Below are positions 27,257 to 35,559 of a stretch of 64,000 nucleotides of DNA, in pieces. Position numbers and translations under genes: made by a program. Source of the stretch: an uncultured Bacteroidales bacterium. Lineage in GTDB: Bacteria; Bacteroidota; Bacteroidia; Bacteroidales; Paludibacteraceae. Where the stretch lies: NCBI GenBank assembly GCA_900542355.1, contig UQNE01000009.1, positions 45,603-109,602 on the forward strand, written 5' to 3'. Numbering within the stretch: position 1 is the stretch's first letter; each line of letters begins with the position of its first letter. Below the pieces are notes generated by a model, which was not told the DNA's origin, did not search any database, and saw only the letters and a program-made list of their open reading frames with translations.

Positions 27257-28528
27257 CTATTTATGTTCCGAACAACCGCAATCGGGAATCTCATTCAGTG
27301 CATTGCCGAAAACTTCTAATGCGTCTGCTTTTTTGCTATCCTCGCTATCGGTTTTCGCAGCCTCTGCTTTCGCTTCTGCTTCCGCTTTCGTTTGTGCTTC
27401 CGTTTCTGCGGGTGGGGTGGGTATCTCTTTCATATTCTCTTTCAGATCGGTCTGATTATCATCTATATGCAGTATAAAACGCTTGTAGTACGAGATGAGC
27501 AGAGTCGTGATAGGCAACGCAATAATCATTCCTACAATGCCGAGCAGCGAACCCCAAATCGACAAACAAAGCAGTATCATCGCTGGTCCCATACCTGTTA
27601 CATTACCCATAATCTTCGGGGTCAGTACGAGGTCTTGAATACTCTGTACCACCACAAACACCGCCGTGATACACAGTGCAATCACCCACACGGGTCTTCC
27701 CGTCTCTGCCGACTGTATCAGCCCTAATAAGATACACGGCGGTATGCCTAATGCCTGCATATAGGGTATTAGGTTAAAAACGCCGATAATCAGCCCCATC
27801 GCAATACCCATAGGCAAACCGATAATCTGAAAACCGATGGCGAATAGTATCCCCACGCAGAACGCAATCAATGCCTGCCCGCGGAAGTAACCGTTCATGT
27901 GCTTGTCCAAATCGCTCATTAGGGTCTGCACCGTGTGGCGGTATCGCTCAGGAACATAGGTCGCCCAATTCTTGCTGATTTTCTCGTAATCTATCAGAAG
28001 GAAAATAATGTATAGCAGGCAGATAAACACCACAGCCAACCCCGCAAGCGTACTGATGCCGCTGCTGATCCAACTGCCTAATTTCGGCACCAAACTCTTG
28101 ATTGCCTGCTGAATATCGGGGTTCGAGAGCAACTCGTTGAAATCCAAATTGCTTACCAGTTCGTTGAGTTGCTCGCTCATGCGCTCTGGTAGGTACTTGC
28201 TGCTGTCGAAGTTAGTTGCAAACTCTTTCGCACTCTCCGATAGGGTCGTCATCTGTCGGCTGATGGCAGGAGTCAGTGCTGCCACTGCTCCTACAAGGAT
28301 TCCCACTGCAAGCACCAGCGTTACTATCACCGACAGCACACGGTTCTTCAAGCGACATTTATGCTGAAAGAAATCTACTATCGGTGCCAGCATATAGGCG
28401 ATTACAAAACTGACCAAAAACGGTAGCAGCACACCGCTTAATCGCTTGATGAGCAGGAATAAAACCACAAATACAGCGAGCGAAATCACTCCCCGCACAA
28501 TCGTATCTCTATCAAAAGTCTTTCGCAT
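27257..28528 (-). CDS. AI-2E family transporter (PerM-like permease)
   Basis: A 423-residue inner-membrane protein. Hydrophobic segments occur at ~13-45, ~63-90, ~150-185 and in a cluster from ~215 to 340. The family pattern is visible in LPFLVSFVIAYMLAPIVDFF, in the GYFRGQALIAFCVGILFAI region and in LTPKIMGNVTGMGP. Family members export varied solutes and AI-2 transport is proven only for a few. The tail (~365-423) is a hydrophilic Ala/Glu/Lys-rich stretch ending in DCGCSEHK. The gene starts 6 bases after the upstream kinase gene, so they form an operon. Confidence 0.87.
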   Translation of the reverse strand: MRKTFDRDTIVRGVISLAVFVVLFLLIKRLSGVLLPFLVSFVIAYMLAPIVDFFQHKCRLKNRVLSVIVTLVLAVGILVGAVAALTPAISRQMTTLSESAKEFATNFDSSKYLPERMSEQLNELVSNLDFNELLSNPDIQQAIKSLVPKLGSWISSGISTLAGLAVVFICLLYIIFLLIDYEKISKNWATYVPERYRHTVQTLMSDLDKHMNGYFRGQALIAFCVGILFAIGFQIIGLPMGIAMGLIIGVFNLIPYMQALGIPPCILLGLIQSAETGRPVWVIALCITAVFVVVQSIQDLVLTPKIMGNVTGMGPAMILLCLSIWGSLLGIVGMIIALPITTLLISYYKRFILHIDDNQTDLKENMKEIPTPPAETEAQTKAEAEAKAEAAKTDSEDSKKADALEVFGNALNEIPDCGCSEHK

Positions 28529-28534
28529 ATCCTC

Positions 28535-29413
28535 TTACATTGTCGGCACCAAATCCCCTTTGTGATATTCCGTCAAACCTTTTATCGGGTCTTGCAGTAT
28601 CTGTCCTACTTTCAGACCATGGTCTTGCATCGCTTGTTCTAATACGGGGCGATAGTAATAAGCAATCGACCCTACAAAACCCACGGGCATACTGTTTTTC
28701 TCGTCTTCCGTGGTGTAGTATTGTACGATGTTACGCTTGATAAATTGGGTAAAATGGTCATACACAAGGTCATAGATTCGCTTGTCCTCTATGTTCTCCG
28801 CGCAGAAACGCGCTAAGTTGGCAAGCCAACGGTTAGGGAACGGCTGTCGATATACATGCTCTATTATATTTGCTTGATTGATAGCGTATTGGCTCAAGAA
28901 ACGCTCTTTTAGGTCTTCGCCCAACTGGTTCTTCATCAGGTCGCTTACCAAGCGTTTGCCCAAGGTGGCGGCTGAACCTTCATCTCCCAAGATAAAACCC
29001 AGCGAAGGCACATTCTGCACGATTTTCTCGCCGTCATACAAGCACGAGTTAGAGCCTGTTCCTAATATACACGCCACGCCTTTCTCGTACCCGAGCAACC
29101 CCCGTGCCGCACCCAGCATATCTGATGCCACTACGGCTTCCGCTTTTTTAAACACCCCCTCGATGGCTTGTTTTACAAACACGCTCTTCTCAGGTGTGCA
29201 ACCTGCGCCGTAGAAAAACACATGCGTTACAGTCCCCGCCCACAGCATCGAGGCCATCTGTGGGAGCAACTGGTTGCATATTGAATTGCGCATTGCGTCG
29301 CTCGTCTGAAACAAGGGATTGATACCGTCTGTCATAAAGTCAGCCGTGTGTCCGTTGGCAGCCATTAGGCACCAATGTACCTTTGTCGAACCCGAATCTG
29401 CTATCAAAATCAT
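28535..29413 (-). CDS. BadF/BadG/BcrA-type sugar kinase, N-acetylglucosamine kinase-like
   Basis: A 292-residue ASKHA-fold ATPase. The N-terminal phosphate loop is DSGSTKVHW (6-14). ACILGTGSNSCLYDG (~115-130) is the second ATP-binding segment, followed by GFILGDEGSAATLG, typical of N-acetylglucosamine kinase-like members. The final adenosine motif is VGFVGSIAYYY. It probably phosphorylates an amino sugar such as GlcNAc, released from the wall or from host glycans. First gene of the unit with the AI-2E-type permease. Confidence 0.82.
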   Translation of the reverse strand: MILIADSGSTKVHWCLMAANGHTADFMTDGINPLFQTSDAMRNSICNQLLPQMASMLWAGTVTHVFFYGAGCTPEKSVFVKQAIEGVFKKAEAVVASDMLGAARGLLGYEKGVACILGTGSNSCLYDGEKIVQNVPSLGFILGDEGSAATLGKRLVSDLMKNQLGEDLKERFLSQYAINQANIIEHVYRQPFPNRWLANLARFCAENIEDKRIYDLVYDHFTQFIKRNIVQYYTTEDEKNSMPVGFVGSIAYYYRPVLEQAMQDHGLKVGQILQDPIKGLTEYHKGDLVPTM

Positions 29414-29476
29414 AGTCTATAATATATATATATATAAGGTGTAATAAACTGTTTGTTGGTAATACACTTAGGTGTA

Positions 29477-29539
29477 GCATACCGCTATATACCGAGGTAC
29501 AATATACCAATGTGTAAGCATACCGCTATATATCGAGGT
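29477..29539. repeat. 22-bp direct repeat GCATACCGCTATATAyCGAGGT
   Basis: Two nearly identical copies (29477-29498 and 29518-29539), 41 bases apart, in the leader region of the kinase-permease operon. A run of TA dinucleotides (29420-29436) and ACACTTAGGTGT-type inverted pieces flank them. One T/C difference separates the copies. Confidence 0.7.
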
Positions 29540-29577
29540 GTCATACACTAAGTGTAAATAAGGTGTGTATTTGCCTG

Positions 29578-29608
29578 CAAAGTTAGATATTTTCTTTCAT
29601 ATTTCCAA
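29578..29608 (-). promoter_or_regulatory. Promoter of the sugar kinase / permease operon
   Basis: Leftward TTG at 29608-29606, 20 bases, TAACTTTG at 29585-29578. It lies 165 bases before the start codon at 29413; the leader contains the 22-bp direct repeat. Confidence 0.65.
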
Positions 29609-29707
29609 ACCTGCATATCATTTTGCACATCTTTGCGTATCTTTGTCCGCTTTTGTCCCTTCCCGATTCCTTCTACTTTCCCAAAATCGTTTGCTTCACT
29701 CTTTATA

Positions 29708-29765
29708 ACGGAGCCCCATGCCCCCGCTGTGCGACATCCCCTCCTTTGGAGGTGCTTGGGGAGGT
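29708..29765. repeat. REP-like palindromic element, copy 2
   Basis: ACGGAGCCCCATGCCCCCGC, then CATCCCCTCCTTTGGAGG, then TGCTTGGGGAGGT: same order as the copy at 23415-23471, about 80% identical by eye. It lies between a possible promoter (TATCTTTG at 29638-29645) and the SIMPL gene. Confidence 0.65.
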
Positions 29766-29848
29766 CTTTATTGCCAAATTATATGTTCCTCTTTGTCTTT
29801 GGTATGCTTTTTGCAACCTATTCGTAAAACCATTTAATTTTGAAGACA

Positions 29849-30538
29849 ATGAAAAACAATCTATTTGCTGCCTGCGTGGTAGCACTCGGGCTCGCTTTGG
29901 CGGGGATGTTTATCTATCTCGGTTTTCGTTCCAATGCACAGAAAGATCGTGCCGTGGTAGTCAAGGGGCTTTCTACCCGCGATGTACAAGCAGATTATGC
30001 GGTATGGCCACTCTCATTTGGTGTCCATAGCAACGACCTTCCTGCTGCTTACAAAGATCTCAACCAAGTTACCGAAACGGTCAAACAGTTTCTTATCCAG
30101 AAGGGGTTCTCTGAGGCTGACCTGCGTATCGGTAACACCACCGTGCAAGATATGTGGAGCAATTACTACGGTGAACGCCGCCCCGATTTCCGCTATTCTG
30201 TCGATCGTACGCTCGTTATCAGCACCAAGGATGTCGCTCGTGTCGTGGCTTCCCAAGGATGCCAAAGCGAATTGCTCAGCCGAGGAATCATCGTTAATTC
30301 GCAAGACTGGAACCTTGATTATCAGTTCAATGGACTTACCGAACTCAAGCCGTCTATGATTGAAGAGGCAACCAAGAATGCTCGCACCGTGGCGCAGAAA
30401 TTTGCCGACGATGCCAACTGCTCACTCGGTAGCATCCGCAATGCCAGCCAAGGGCAGTTCTCTATCGAGAGCGATCAATACCAACCGTGGATCAAGCATG
30501 TTCGTGTCGTTACCACGATAGGTTACTATCTGAACTAA
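29849..30538 (+). CDS. SIMPL (DUF541) domain protein
   Basis: A 229-residue protein with one N-terminal membrane segment (FAACVVALGLALAGMFIYL), which may be a signal anchor. The SIMPL domain follows: VVVKGLSTRDVQADYAVWPL, then a repeat region ending in VVTTIGYYLN. Such proteins lie in the periplasm and form oligomeric channels or scaffolds in a few studied cases, but their role is mostly unknown. The ATG was preferred to a TTG three codons upstream. Its last 29 bases overlap the end of the convergent SprT-like gene. Confidence 0.8.
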   Translation: MKNNLFAACVVALGLALAGMFIYLGFRSNAQKDRAVVVKGLSTRDVQADYAVWPLSFGVHSNDLPAAYKDLNQVTETVKQFLIQKGFSEADLRIGNTTVQDMWSNYYGERRPDFRYSVDRTLVISTKDVARVVASQGCQSELLSRGIIVNSQDWNLDYQFNGLTELKPSMIEEATKNARTVAQKFADDANCSLGSIRNASQGQFSIESDQYQPWIKHVRVVTTIGYYLN

Positions 30539-31220
30539 CCAACCTTATCGACCGCTCGCCTATCTCTATACGCCTGCTGCCGACCAACGCTTCTTCCAAC
30601 TCTTTTGTGTTGCTAATCAAGTAGATACGCAATGCATTCGACGACGGGTACTTACCAAAGTACCCGTTTTTCGTTAGATACCACTCAGTCTCCTCTATCG
30701 GGAAATGTGTCATTGCACTGCTCTGAAAATGTAGTATCGAGCGCACCTGCTTAGGCACTACCTTTACCCCCGTGCGCCCGTCTTTGAATCGTACTACGCA
30801 TACCACGCGTACTTTCTCTTGTCCCGCTGCGGCCTCCGCCTGCTCTGCCGTCAAACGGTGTGTTACCGTGATGTGCCTGCCACCTGCTCGGTTGATCTGT
30901 TGCATCATCTGCCTGAATAGTTGTCCGTGCGAAGAGGTGTCTTTTAGTTGATGATAACAGATGTAATAGTGTATCATCTCGTGCAGTATCGTATCTTCTA
31001 CTACCTCTTCCGGCAGGTCTATTCTGGTGTTGATTCGCAGTACAAAATCCGTGTTCTTTGTGCGCCCGAAGAGTCCCTGCTTCGTCTTTCGGTAGCACAC
31101 CTTTCCCAAGAACCCTTGGGCATTGCTCAGCCGAATGGGTATCTCGGGCAGTGAGTTGCCGAAATACTGTGCGTTGTACTCCGCAAACTTCCTCTCTATA
31201 TAAGGTATAGTAGCAATCAT
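30510..31220 (-). CDS. SprT-like zinc metalloprotease domain protein
   Basis: A 236-residue protein. The SprT zinc site is HEMIH (residues 80-84) with a third histidine in SSHGQLF (~98). Upstream strands PIRLSNAQGFLGKV and FVLRINTRIDLPEEVVEDT are typical of the SprT/Spartan fold. In eukaryotes Spartan digests proteins crosslinked to DNA; bacterial SprT-like proteins are little studied. The C-terminal ~120 residues are not a recognised zinc ribbon. It has its own promoter. Confidence 0.85.
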   Translation of the reverse strand: MIATIPYIERKFAEYNAQYFGNSLPEIPIRLSNAQGFLGKVCYRKTKQGLFGRTKNTDFVLRINTRIDLPEEVVEDTILHEMIHYYICYHQLKDTSSHGQLFRQMMQQINRAGGRHITVTHRLTAEQAEAAAGQEKVRVVCVVRFKDGRTGVKVVPKQVRSILHFQSSAMTHFPIEETEWYLTKNGYFGKYPSSNALRIYLISNTKELEEALVGSRRIEIGERSIRLVSSDSNLSW

Positions 31221-31284
31221 AGCCTTTTTAATCTTATGCCTAGTCCCTCTAGTCTATTTGGAATCCCTAAGATAAAGCACTCTG

Positions 31285-31315
31285 CAAAATTACATCAAAA
31301 AACACAATGCCACAA
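31285..31315 (-). promoter_or_regulatory. Promoter of the SprT-like gene
   Basis: Leftward TTG at 31315-31313, 20 bases, TAATTTTG at 31292-31285. The leader to 31220 is about 60 bases. Confidence 0.65.
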
Positions 31316-31358
31316 CTCTCACCTCGTTTTTTTTCTGATTATTTTTATGCTGAAAAAC

Positions 31359-31389
31359 TTGCGTATCTCGCAAAAATGTAGTAATTTTG
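31359..31389 (+). promoter_or_regulatory. Promoter of the yceD-rpmF operon
   Basis: TTG at 31359, 20 bases, TAATTTTG at 31382-31389. The spacer starts CGTATCTCGCAAA, the fullest form of the extended -33 motif. The ATG at 31406 follows after 16 bases. Confidence 0.75.
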
Positions 31390-31405
31390 CAACCGATTTT
31401 GCACT

Positions 31406-31876
31406 ATGAGTGAGCAAAAAAATAATATCATCGACCTTTCTACCTTAGAAGTAGGACACTATCAGTTTGATTATCAGTTAGATAGTGCGTATTTCGCTAC
31501 GATAGAAAAGACCGAATTGCTCGGTGGCGATGTGTCTGCCAAAGCGGTTCTTGACCTTCGTCAAGATGATTTTGATCTCACTATCTCTGTACACGGAGTG
31601 GTGCAAGTCGTTTGCGACCGTTGCCTCGATCCTATGGACATACAAGTCGATGCTCAAGACTTGATGGACCTCGAAGATGAAGGTGAAGAATCCGCCGACC
31701 AAGTAAAGACGCTGGATTTGAATTGGCTCGCTTATGAACTGATAGTCGTTAATCTTCCTTTGGTGCATAGTCACCAACCGGGTGGTTGTAATCCGCTTAT
31801 GGACGCACTTCTCCAGGACCACCTCTGCACCGAGAGTGAAGAACCAACTACAATACAAGACGGAGAGGTGGAGTAG
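31406..31876 (+). CDS. YceD/DUF177 family protein
   Basis: A 156-residue acidic protein. The DUF177 signature is visible: VVCDRCLDPMDIQVDA with a Cys-x2-Cys pair, an acidic middle section, then LNWLAYELIVVNLPLVHSH followed by GGCNP. In most bacteria this gene directly precedes rpmF, as here. In plants and E. coli the family is linked to 23S rRNA accumulation or processing. The gap to rpmF is 78 bases without a promoter. Confidence 0.88.
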   Translation: MSEQKNNIIDLSTLEVGHYQFDYQLDSAYFATIEKTELLGGDVSAKAVLDLRQDDFDLTISVHGVVQVVCDRCLDPMDIQVDAQDLMDLEDEGEESADQVKTLDLNWLAYELIVVNLPLVHSHQPGGCNPLMDALLQDHLCTESEEPTTIQDGEVE

Positions 31877-31954
31877 CCCTTAGTCGTTCTGCGTGGCTCG
31901 GGTCAGGACACTTCAACCGTGATTTTTTGAATAATAAATTAAAGATAAACTGAT

Positions 31955-32140
31955 ATGGCACATCCTAAAAGAAGACAATCGCACACCAGACAAGCGAAGC
32001 GTCGTACGCATGACGTACTCAAAGTACCTGCATTGGCAATCTGCCCTAACTGCGGTGCTCACTACATTTACCACACTGTTTGCCCAAGTTGCGGCTACTA
32101 CCGTGGTAAACTCGCTATCGAGAAGGCTGCTGAGGCTTAA
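31955..32140 (+). CDS. rpmF: 50S ribosomal protein L32
   Basis: A 61-residue ribosomal protein starting MAHPKRRQSHTRQAKRRTHD, which is diagnostic of L32. A four-cysteine zinc ribbon follows (CPNC and CPSC). It is usually followed in bacteria by plsX or fabH. Here a strong terminator comes 30 bases after the stop and the next gene is rluB, so the lipid-synthesis link is absent at this locus. Confidence 0.97.
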   Translation: MAHPKRRQSHTRQAKRRTHDVLKVPALAICPNCGAHYIYHTVCPSCGYYRGKLAIEKAAEA

Positions 32141-32169
32141 TCGTCAGTCTAAATAAAGGCGATCACCTT

Positions 32170-32205
32170 AGGCTCCGGGTGAGAAGATCCCGGAGCCTAT
32201 TTTTA
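32170..32205 (+). terminator. Strong terminator after rpmF
   Basis: AGGCTCCGGG, a 9-base loop, CCCGGAGCCT: a perfect 10-bp stem followed by ATTTTTACTTT. Confidence 0.9.
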
Positions 32206-32312
32206 CTTTCTCTTTGGGAAGGCTTTTGCCTCCCAAAAACCTAAAACCAATATTTCCGCGCGTGAGCGTGATCGTGGCTCGAGAGAGTCACTCAATTTAA
32301 CCGAAAAAGATT

Positions 32313-33557
32313 ATGTACAACAATCAAGACAACACCTATCGTCCCGGTGGCTACCGCAAAAATGATAACTCGCGTGAGCAAAGAGACGCCTATATGTCTG
32401 AGGATGGGGCATCTGTTCGTCCTCGTTTCAATTCTTATTCTCCTAATCGTGATGGCGCACGCCCCCGTCGTCGTTTTACTCCTACCGATGGTTCACATCC
32501 CCGTGCAGAGCGTGTAACACCTCGTTACAACTCCGGATACAACAACCAAGGTGGATACAACAATCAAGGCTCGTATAACAATCCCGATGGTGCACAGAGT
32601 TCGTATCGCCCTCGTTTCAACCCCGATGGCGAGCGTACACAAGGCAGTTATCGTCCTCGATACAACCAAGACGGCGAGCGTCTGTCTAACTCTTTCCGTC
32701 CGCGCTACAATAGTCAAGATGGTGAGCAACGCCAAGGCGGCTATCGTCCGCAAGGGCAGTTCCGTCCCCGTATGCAACGCAATGCCTCGGTCTATACCGA
32801 GCGCAAAAGACAGACTTTCCAACGCCAATACGAAGATCCTACCAAGCCTATTCGCCTCAATAAGTTCTTGGCTAATGCCGGTATCTGCTCGCGTCGTGAG
32901 GCTGACGATTTTATCCAAGCAGGTGTTATCACCGTCAATGGCGTAGTAGTCGATTCGTTGGGCGCAAAAGTGCTGCCTACCGATAAGGTGCAGTTCCACG
33001 ATCAACCCGTTCGTCGTGAGCGCAAAGTGTATATCTTGCTCAACAAACCCAAGAATACCGTTACTACTACCGACGACCCCCAAGAGCGTCATACCGTCAT
33101 CGACATCGTGCGCAATGCTTGTGCTGAGCGTATCTATCCCGTCGGCCGTCTCGACCGTAACACCACGGGCGTTCTCCTGCTTACCAACGATGGCGACCTC
33201 GCTGCTAAACTCACACACCCCAAGTTCGGCAAGAAGAAGATTTATGCGGCTACTCTCGACCATGATTTGGAACCCGCTGACGAGGCACAACTCCGTGAAG
33301 GCGTAATGCTCGATGATGAGAAGATTGTGCCCGATGCGCTCGAGTTCCCCAAAAACGACCGTAAGCATATCGGCTTGGAAATCCACTCGGGGCAGAACCG
33401 TGTAGTCCGTCGTATGTTCGAGAAAGTCGGCTACAAGGTCATGCAACTCGACCGAGTTAGTTTCGCAGGACTCACCAAGAAGAATGTGGCACGAGGCAAG
33501 TATCGTTTCCTCACTCCCAAAGAGGTATCGATGCTCCAAATGGGTGCATTCGAGTAA
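32313..33557 (+). CDS. rluB: Ribosomal large-subunit pseudouridine synthase RluB with repeat-rich N-terminus
   Basis: A 414-residue enzyme that isomerises a uridine in 23S rRNA. Residues 1-~170 are disordered and rich in Arg, Asn, Gly, Tyr and Pro, with ~15-residue repeats of the form S-Y-R-P-R-F/Y-N-x-D-G-E-R. The S4 RNA-binding domain begins at ~178 (IRLNKFLANAGICSRREAD). The catalytic Asp is ~280 in GRLDRNTTGVLLLTNDGDLA, followed by the family motif QNRVVRRMFE. Basic disordered extensions on RluB are usual in Bacteroidetes and probably bind RNA. Confidence 0.92.
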   Translation: MYNNQDNTYRPGGYRKNDNSREQRDAYMSEDGASVRPRFNSYSPNRDGARPRRRFTPTDGSHPRAERVTPRYNSGYNNQGGYNNQGSYNNPDGAQSSYRPRFNPDGERTQGSYRPRYNQDGERLSNSFRPRYNSQDGEQRQGGYRPQGQFRPRMQRNASVYTERKRQTFQRQYEDPTKPIRLNKFLANAGICSRREADDFIQAGVITVNGVVVDSLGAKVLPTDKVQFHDQPVRRERKVYILLNKPKNTVTTTDDPQERHTVIDIVRNACAERIYPVGRLDRNTTGVLLLTNDGDLAAKLTHPKFGKKKIYAATLDHDLEPADEAQLREGVMLDDEKIVPDALEFPKNDRKHIGLEIHSGQNRVVRRMFEKVGYKVMQLDRVSFAGLTKKNVARGKYRFLTPKEVSMLQMGAFE

Positions 33558-33671
33558 GAATAAACTCCTCCTCAATGCTTACTTTCTACCAATGCATGGT
33601 CAATCAAAAAAGAGCAGAGGAGAACTTACCAACTTATAGAAAACAACAAAAAACGGCGTAGATTTTTGTTG

Positions 33672-33706
33672 CAACGGCTGTGCAGTGTTTCATTGTGCAG
33701 CCGTTG
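33672..33706. terminator. Hairpin after rluB
   Basis: CAACGGCTG (33672-33680) pairs with CAGCCGTTG (33698-33706). A TGCA/TGCA pair extends the stem inside the loop, and TCTTGTTTTC follows. It lies 115 bases after the rluB stop. I see nothing else in the 297-base spacer. Confidence 0.65.
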
Positions 33707-33854
33707 TCTTGTTTTCTGAGTGAGTTTATAACAATGGTTTGTGGAGAATGTGTGTTTCTCTCAGCACCTTGTTATCCGAATAATTTGATGCTCTATCATT
33801 AGGGATAGGGTAGAGTACAATACCGTAATGAAAAGGTAAAAAATCAATACAATT

Positions 33855-34271
33855 ATGTGGAAAGTATATGCTTTACTTTCAGCCTTCTTTGCTTCTCTTA
33901 CAGCAATTTTCGCCAAAATTGGGGTGACGGACATCAATTCTAACTTGGCAACGGCTATCCGTACCTTGGTTATCTTGTGCATTACTTGGGGTATCGTCTT
34001 TGCGGGCAACCATGTTGGTGAGATAAAAGACATCCCCGGACATACTTGGCTGTTCCTCTTCCTCTCCGGTGCTGCTACGGGATTGTCGTGGCTGTTCTAT
34101 TTCAAAGCCTTGCAGATGGGTGATGTCTCACGCGTTGCACCTATCGACAAACTGAGTGTGGTCATCACTATCTGCCTGTCATTCCTGTTCCTCAAAGAGC
34201 CTGTCAGTTGGCGTGTTATCTTGGGTGCTTTGCTCATTACAGCAGGTAGCATCGTTATACTGTTCAAATAA
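33855..34271 (+). CDS. Half-size EamA/DMT transporter
   Basis: A 138-residue membrane protein with one EamA domain and about five helices. WKVYALLSAFFASLTAIFAK is the first helix with the usual small-residue pattern. The TGLSWLFYFKALQMGDVS and FLFLKEPVSWRVILGALLI segments are the conserved DMT signatures. Most EamA proteins have two domains; single-domain ones must form dimers. No partner gene is adjacent, so a homodimer is likely. The substrate is unknown. Confidence 0.87.
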   Translation: MWKVYALLSAFFASLTAIFAKIGVTDINSNLATAIRTLVILCITWGIVFAGNHVGEIKDIPGHTWLFLFLSGAATGLSWLFYFKALQMGDVSRVAPIDKLSVVITICLSFLFLKEPVSWRVILGALLITAGSIVILFK

Positions 34272-34296
34272 TTTGTTTGCCTAAGGAAAAATCTGT

Positions 34297-34327
34297 TTGC
34301 ATATTTGCAAAATATGTCGTATCTTTG
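34297..34327 (+). promoter_or_regulatory. Promoter of the 2-hydroxyacid dehydrogenase gene
   Basis: TTG at 34297, 20 bases, TATCTTTG at 34320-34327, with spacer CATATTTGCAAAATATGTCG. The ATG at 34357 is 29 bases on. Confidence 0.75.
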
Positions 34328-34356
34328 CATCAAAACAACAATAAGTAAGCAAAGAT

Positions 34357-35382
34357 ATGACAACGCGAATCGCTTTTTTCGGCACAAAGAAGTACGACCA
34401 AGAGACTTTCTGTGCAGTCAACGACAGTTTGGATGCCTCGGGCAACAAGCGTTTTGGTTTTGAACTCAAGTACTACAAGGCACATCCCACGATGGATAAT
34501 GTCCTTTTGGTGCAGGGGGCTACGGTCGTTTGTGTCTTTGTCAACGACCCGCTCACTGCCGACATCATCGCCGAAATGGGGCGGTTGGGAGTCAAACTGA
34601 TTGCCTTGCGTTGTGCCGGTTTCAACAATGTGGACTTGGCTGCCGCTAAGCAAGCAGGAATACGAGTGGTGCGCGTGCCTGCCTATTCGCCGCACGCCAT
34701 TGCTGAGTTCACACTCGGTCTTATCTTGGCGGTCAATCGCCACATACCTCGTGCCGTAGCACGCACTCGCGATGGCAATTTCTCTTTGCAAGGCCTGATG
34801 GGCTTCGACCTCTATGGTAAGACCATCGGTATCGTCGGTACGGGTAAGATAGCCAAAGTGCTGATAGAGTTGTTGCAAGGTTTCGGTATGCGTTTGCTGG
34901 GCTACGACCCCTATCCAGACAAGGCTTTTGCGGAGAAAAACGGATTGGAGTATGTCTCCTTCGATACACTCTTGCGTGAAGCCGACATCATCTCGCTCCA
35001 TTGCCCGCTCACGGCGGAGAACCACTATATGATTAACGCCGCCGCTATCGACAAGATGAAACCGGGTGTGATGATTGTTAATACCGGTCGAGGCGGACTG
35101 ATTGATACTGAGGCACTTATACAAGGACTCAAAAGTCGTAAGATTGGTTCTGCTGCATTGGATGTCTATGAGGAAGAGGGCGGCTATTTCTACGAGGATA
35201 TTTCCGACAACATCATCGAAGACGATACCTTGGCTCGTTTGCTCAGTTTCAACAATGTCTTGCTTACTTCCCACCAAGCCTTCTTCACGCGTGAGGCACT
35301 CACCAACATCGCCACCACCACGCTGCAAAATGTCAAAGATTTCATCTCCGCCCAACCCATCCTCAACGAAGTAACCATTTAG
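34357..35382 (+). CDS. ldhA: D-2-hydroxyacid dehydrogenase, D-lactate dehydrogenase type
   Basis: A 341-residue NAD-dependent oxidoreductase. The Rossmann loop is GIVGTGKIAKVLIELLQGFGM in the middle, followed by an Asp in YDPYP that selects NAD. Substrate and catalytic residues appear in RCAGFNNVDL, in the Arg of VNTGRGGLID, in ALDVYEEEGGYFYED, and in the His of TSHQAFFTREAL. The wording ALDVYEEE plus YF-(Y/F)-ED is typical of fermentative D-LDH rather than of phosphoglycerate dehydrogenase. It would reduce pyruvate to D-lactate in the cytoplasm. Single gene with its own promoter. Confidence 0.85.
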   Translation: MTTRIAFFGTKKYDQETFCAVNDSLDASGNKRFGFELKYYKAHPTMDNVLLVQGATVVCVFVNDPLTADIIAEMGRLGVKLIALRCAGFNNVDLAAAKQAGIRVVRVPAYSPHAIAEFTLGLILAVNRHIPRAVARTRDGNFSLQGLMGFDLYGKTIGIVGTGKIAKVLIELLQGFGMRLLGYDPYPDKAFAEKNGLEYVSFDTLLREADIISLHCPLTAENHYMINAAAIDKMKPGVMIVNTGRGGLIDTEALIQGLKSRKIGSAALDVYEEEGGYFYEDISDNIIEDDTLARLLSFNNVLLTSHQAFFTREALTNIATTTLQNVKDFISAQPILNEVTI

Positions 35383-35559
35383 TCGGATAAGACAAAAGGC
35401 TCTACTATGCCTTTCCCATAATGACTGGGTGAGTATAGAAAGATAGTTGGTGTGTCTTTGATATTGAGATTTTGCATTCATACACTTGATTACATTTCCT
35501 ATTCTGGGAACATAGTGATAAGAAAATAGTGTAGAATATAGATAATCCTAGTAAGACTT

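Noticed and set aside
29420..29436. TA dinucleotide run as a promoter element
   Set aside because: It lies downstream of a better promoter (29578-29608) and is simple low-complexity sequence.
32493..33575. Long open frame (360 codons) antisense to rluB
   Set aside because: It lies wholly opposite a clear pseudouridine synthase gene; its composition (Leu, Ile, Thr, Val-rich without motifs) is that of a shadow of Arg/Gly/Asn-rich coding.
34330..35481. Long open frame (383 codons) antisense to the dehydrogenase gene
   Set aside because: No recognisable motif. The opposite strand has a complete NAD-binding enzyme with its own promoter.
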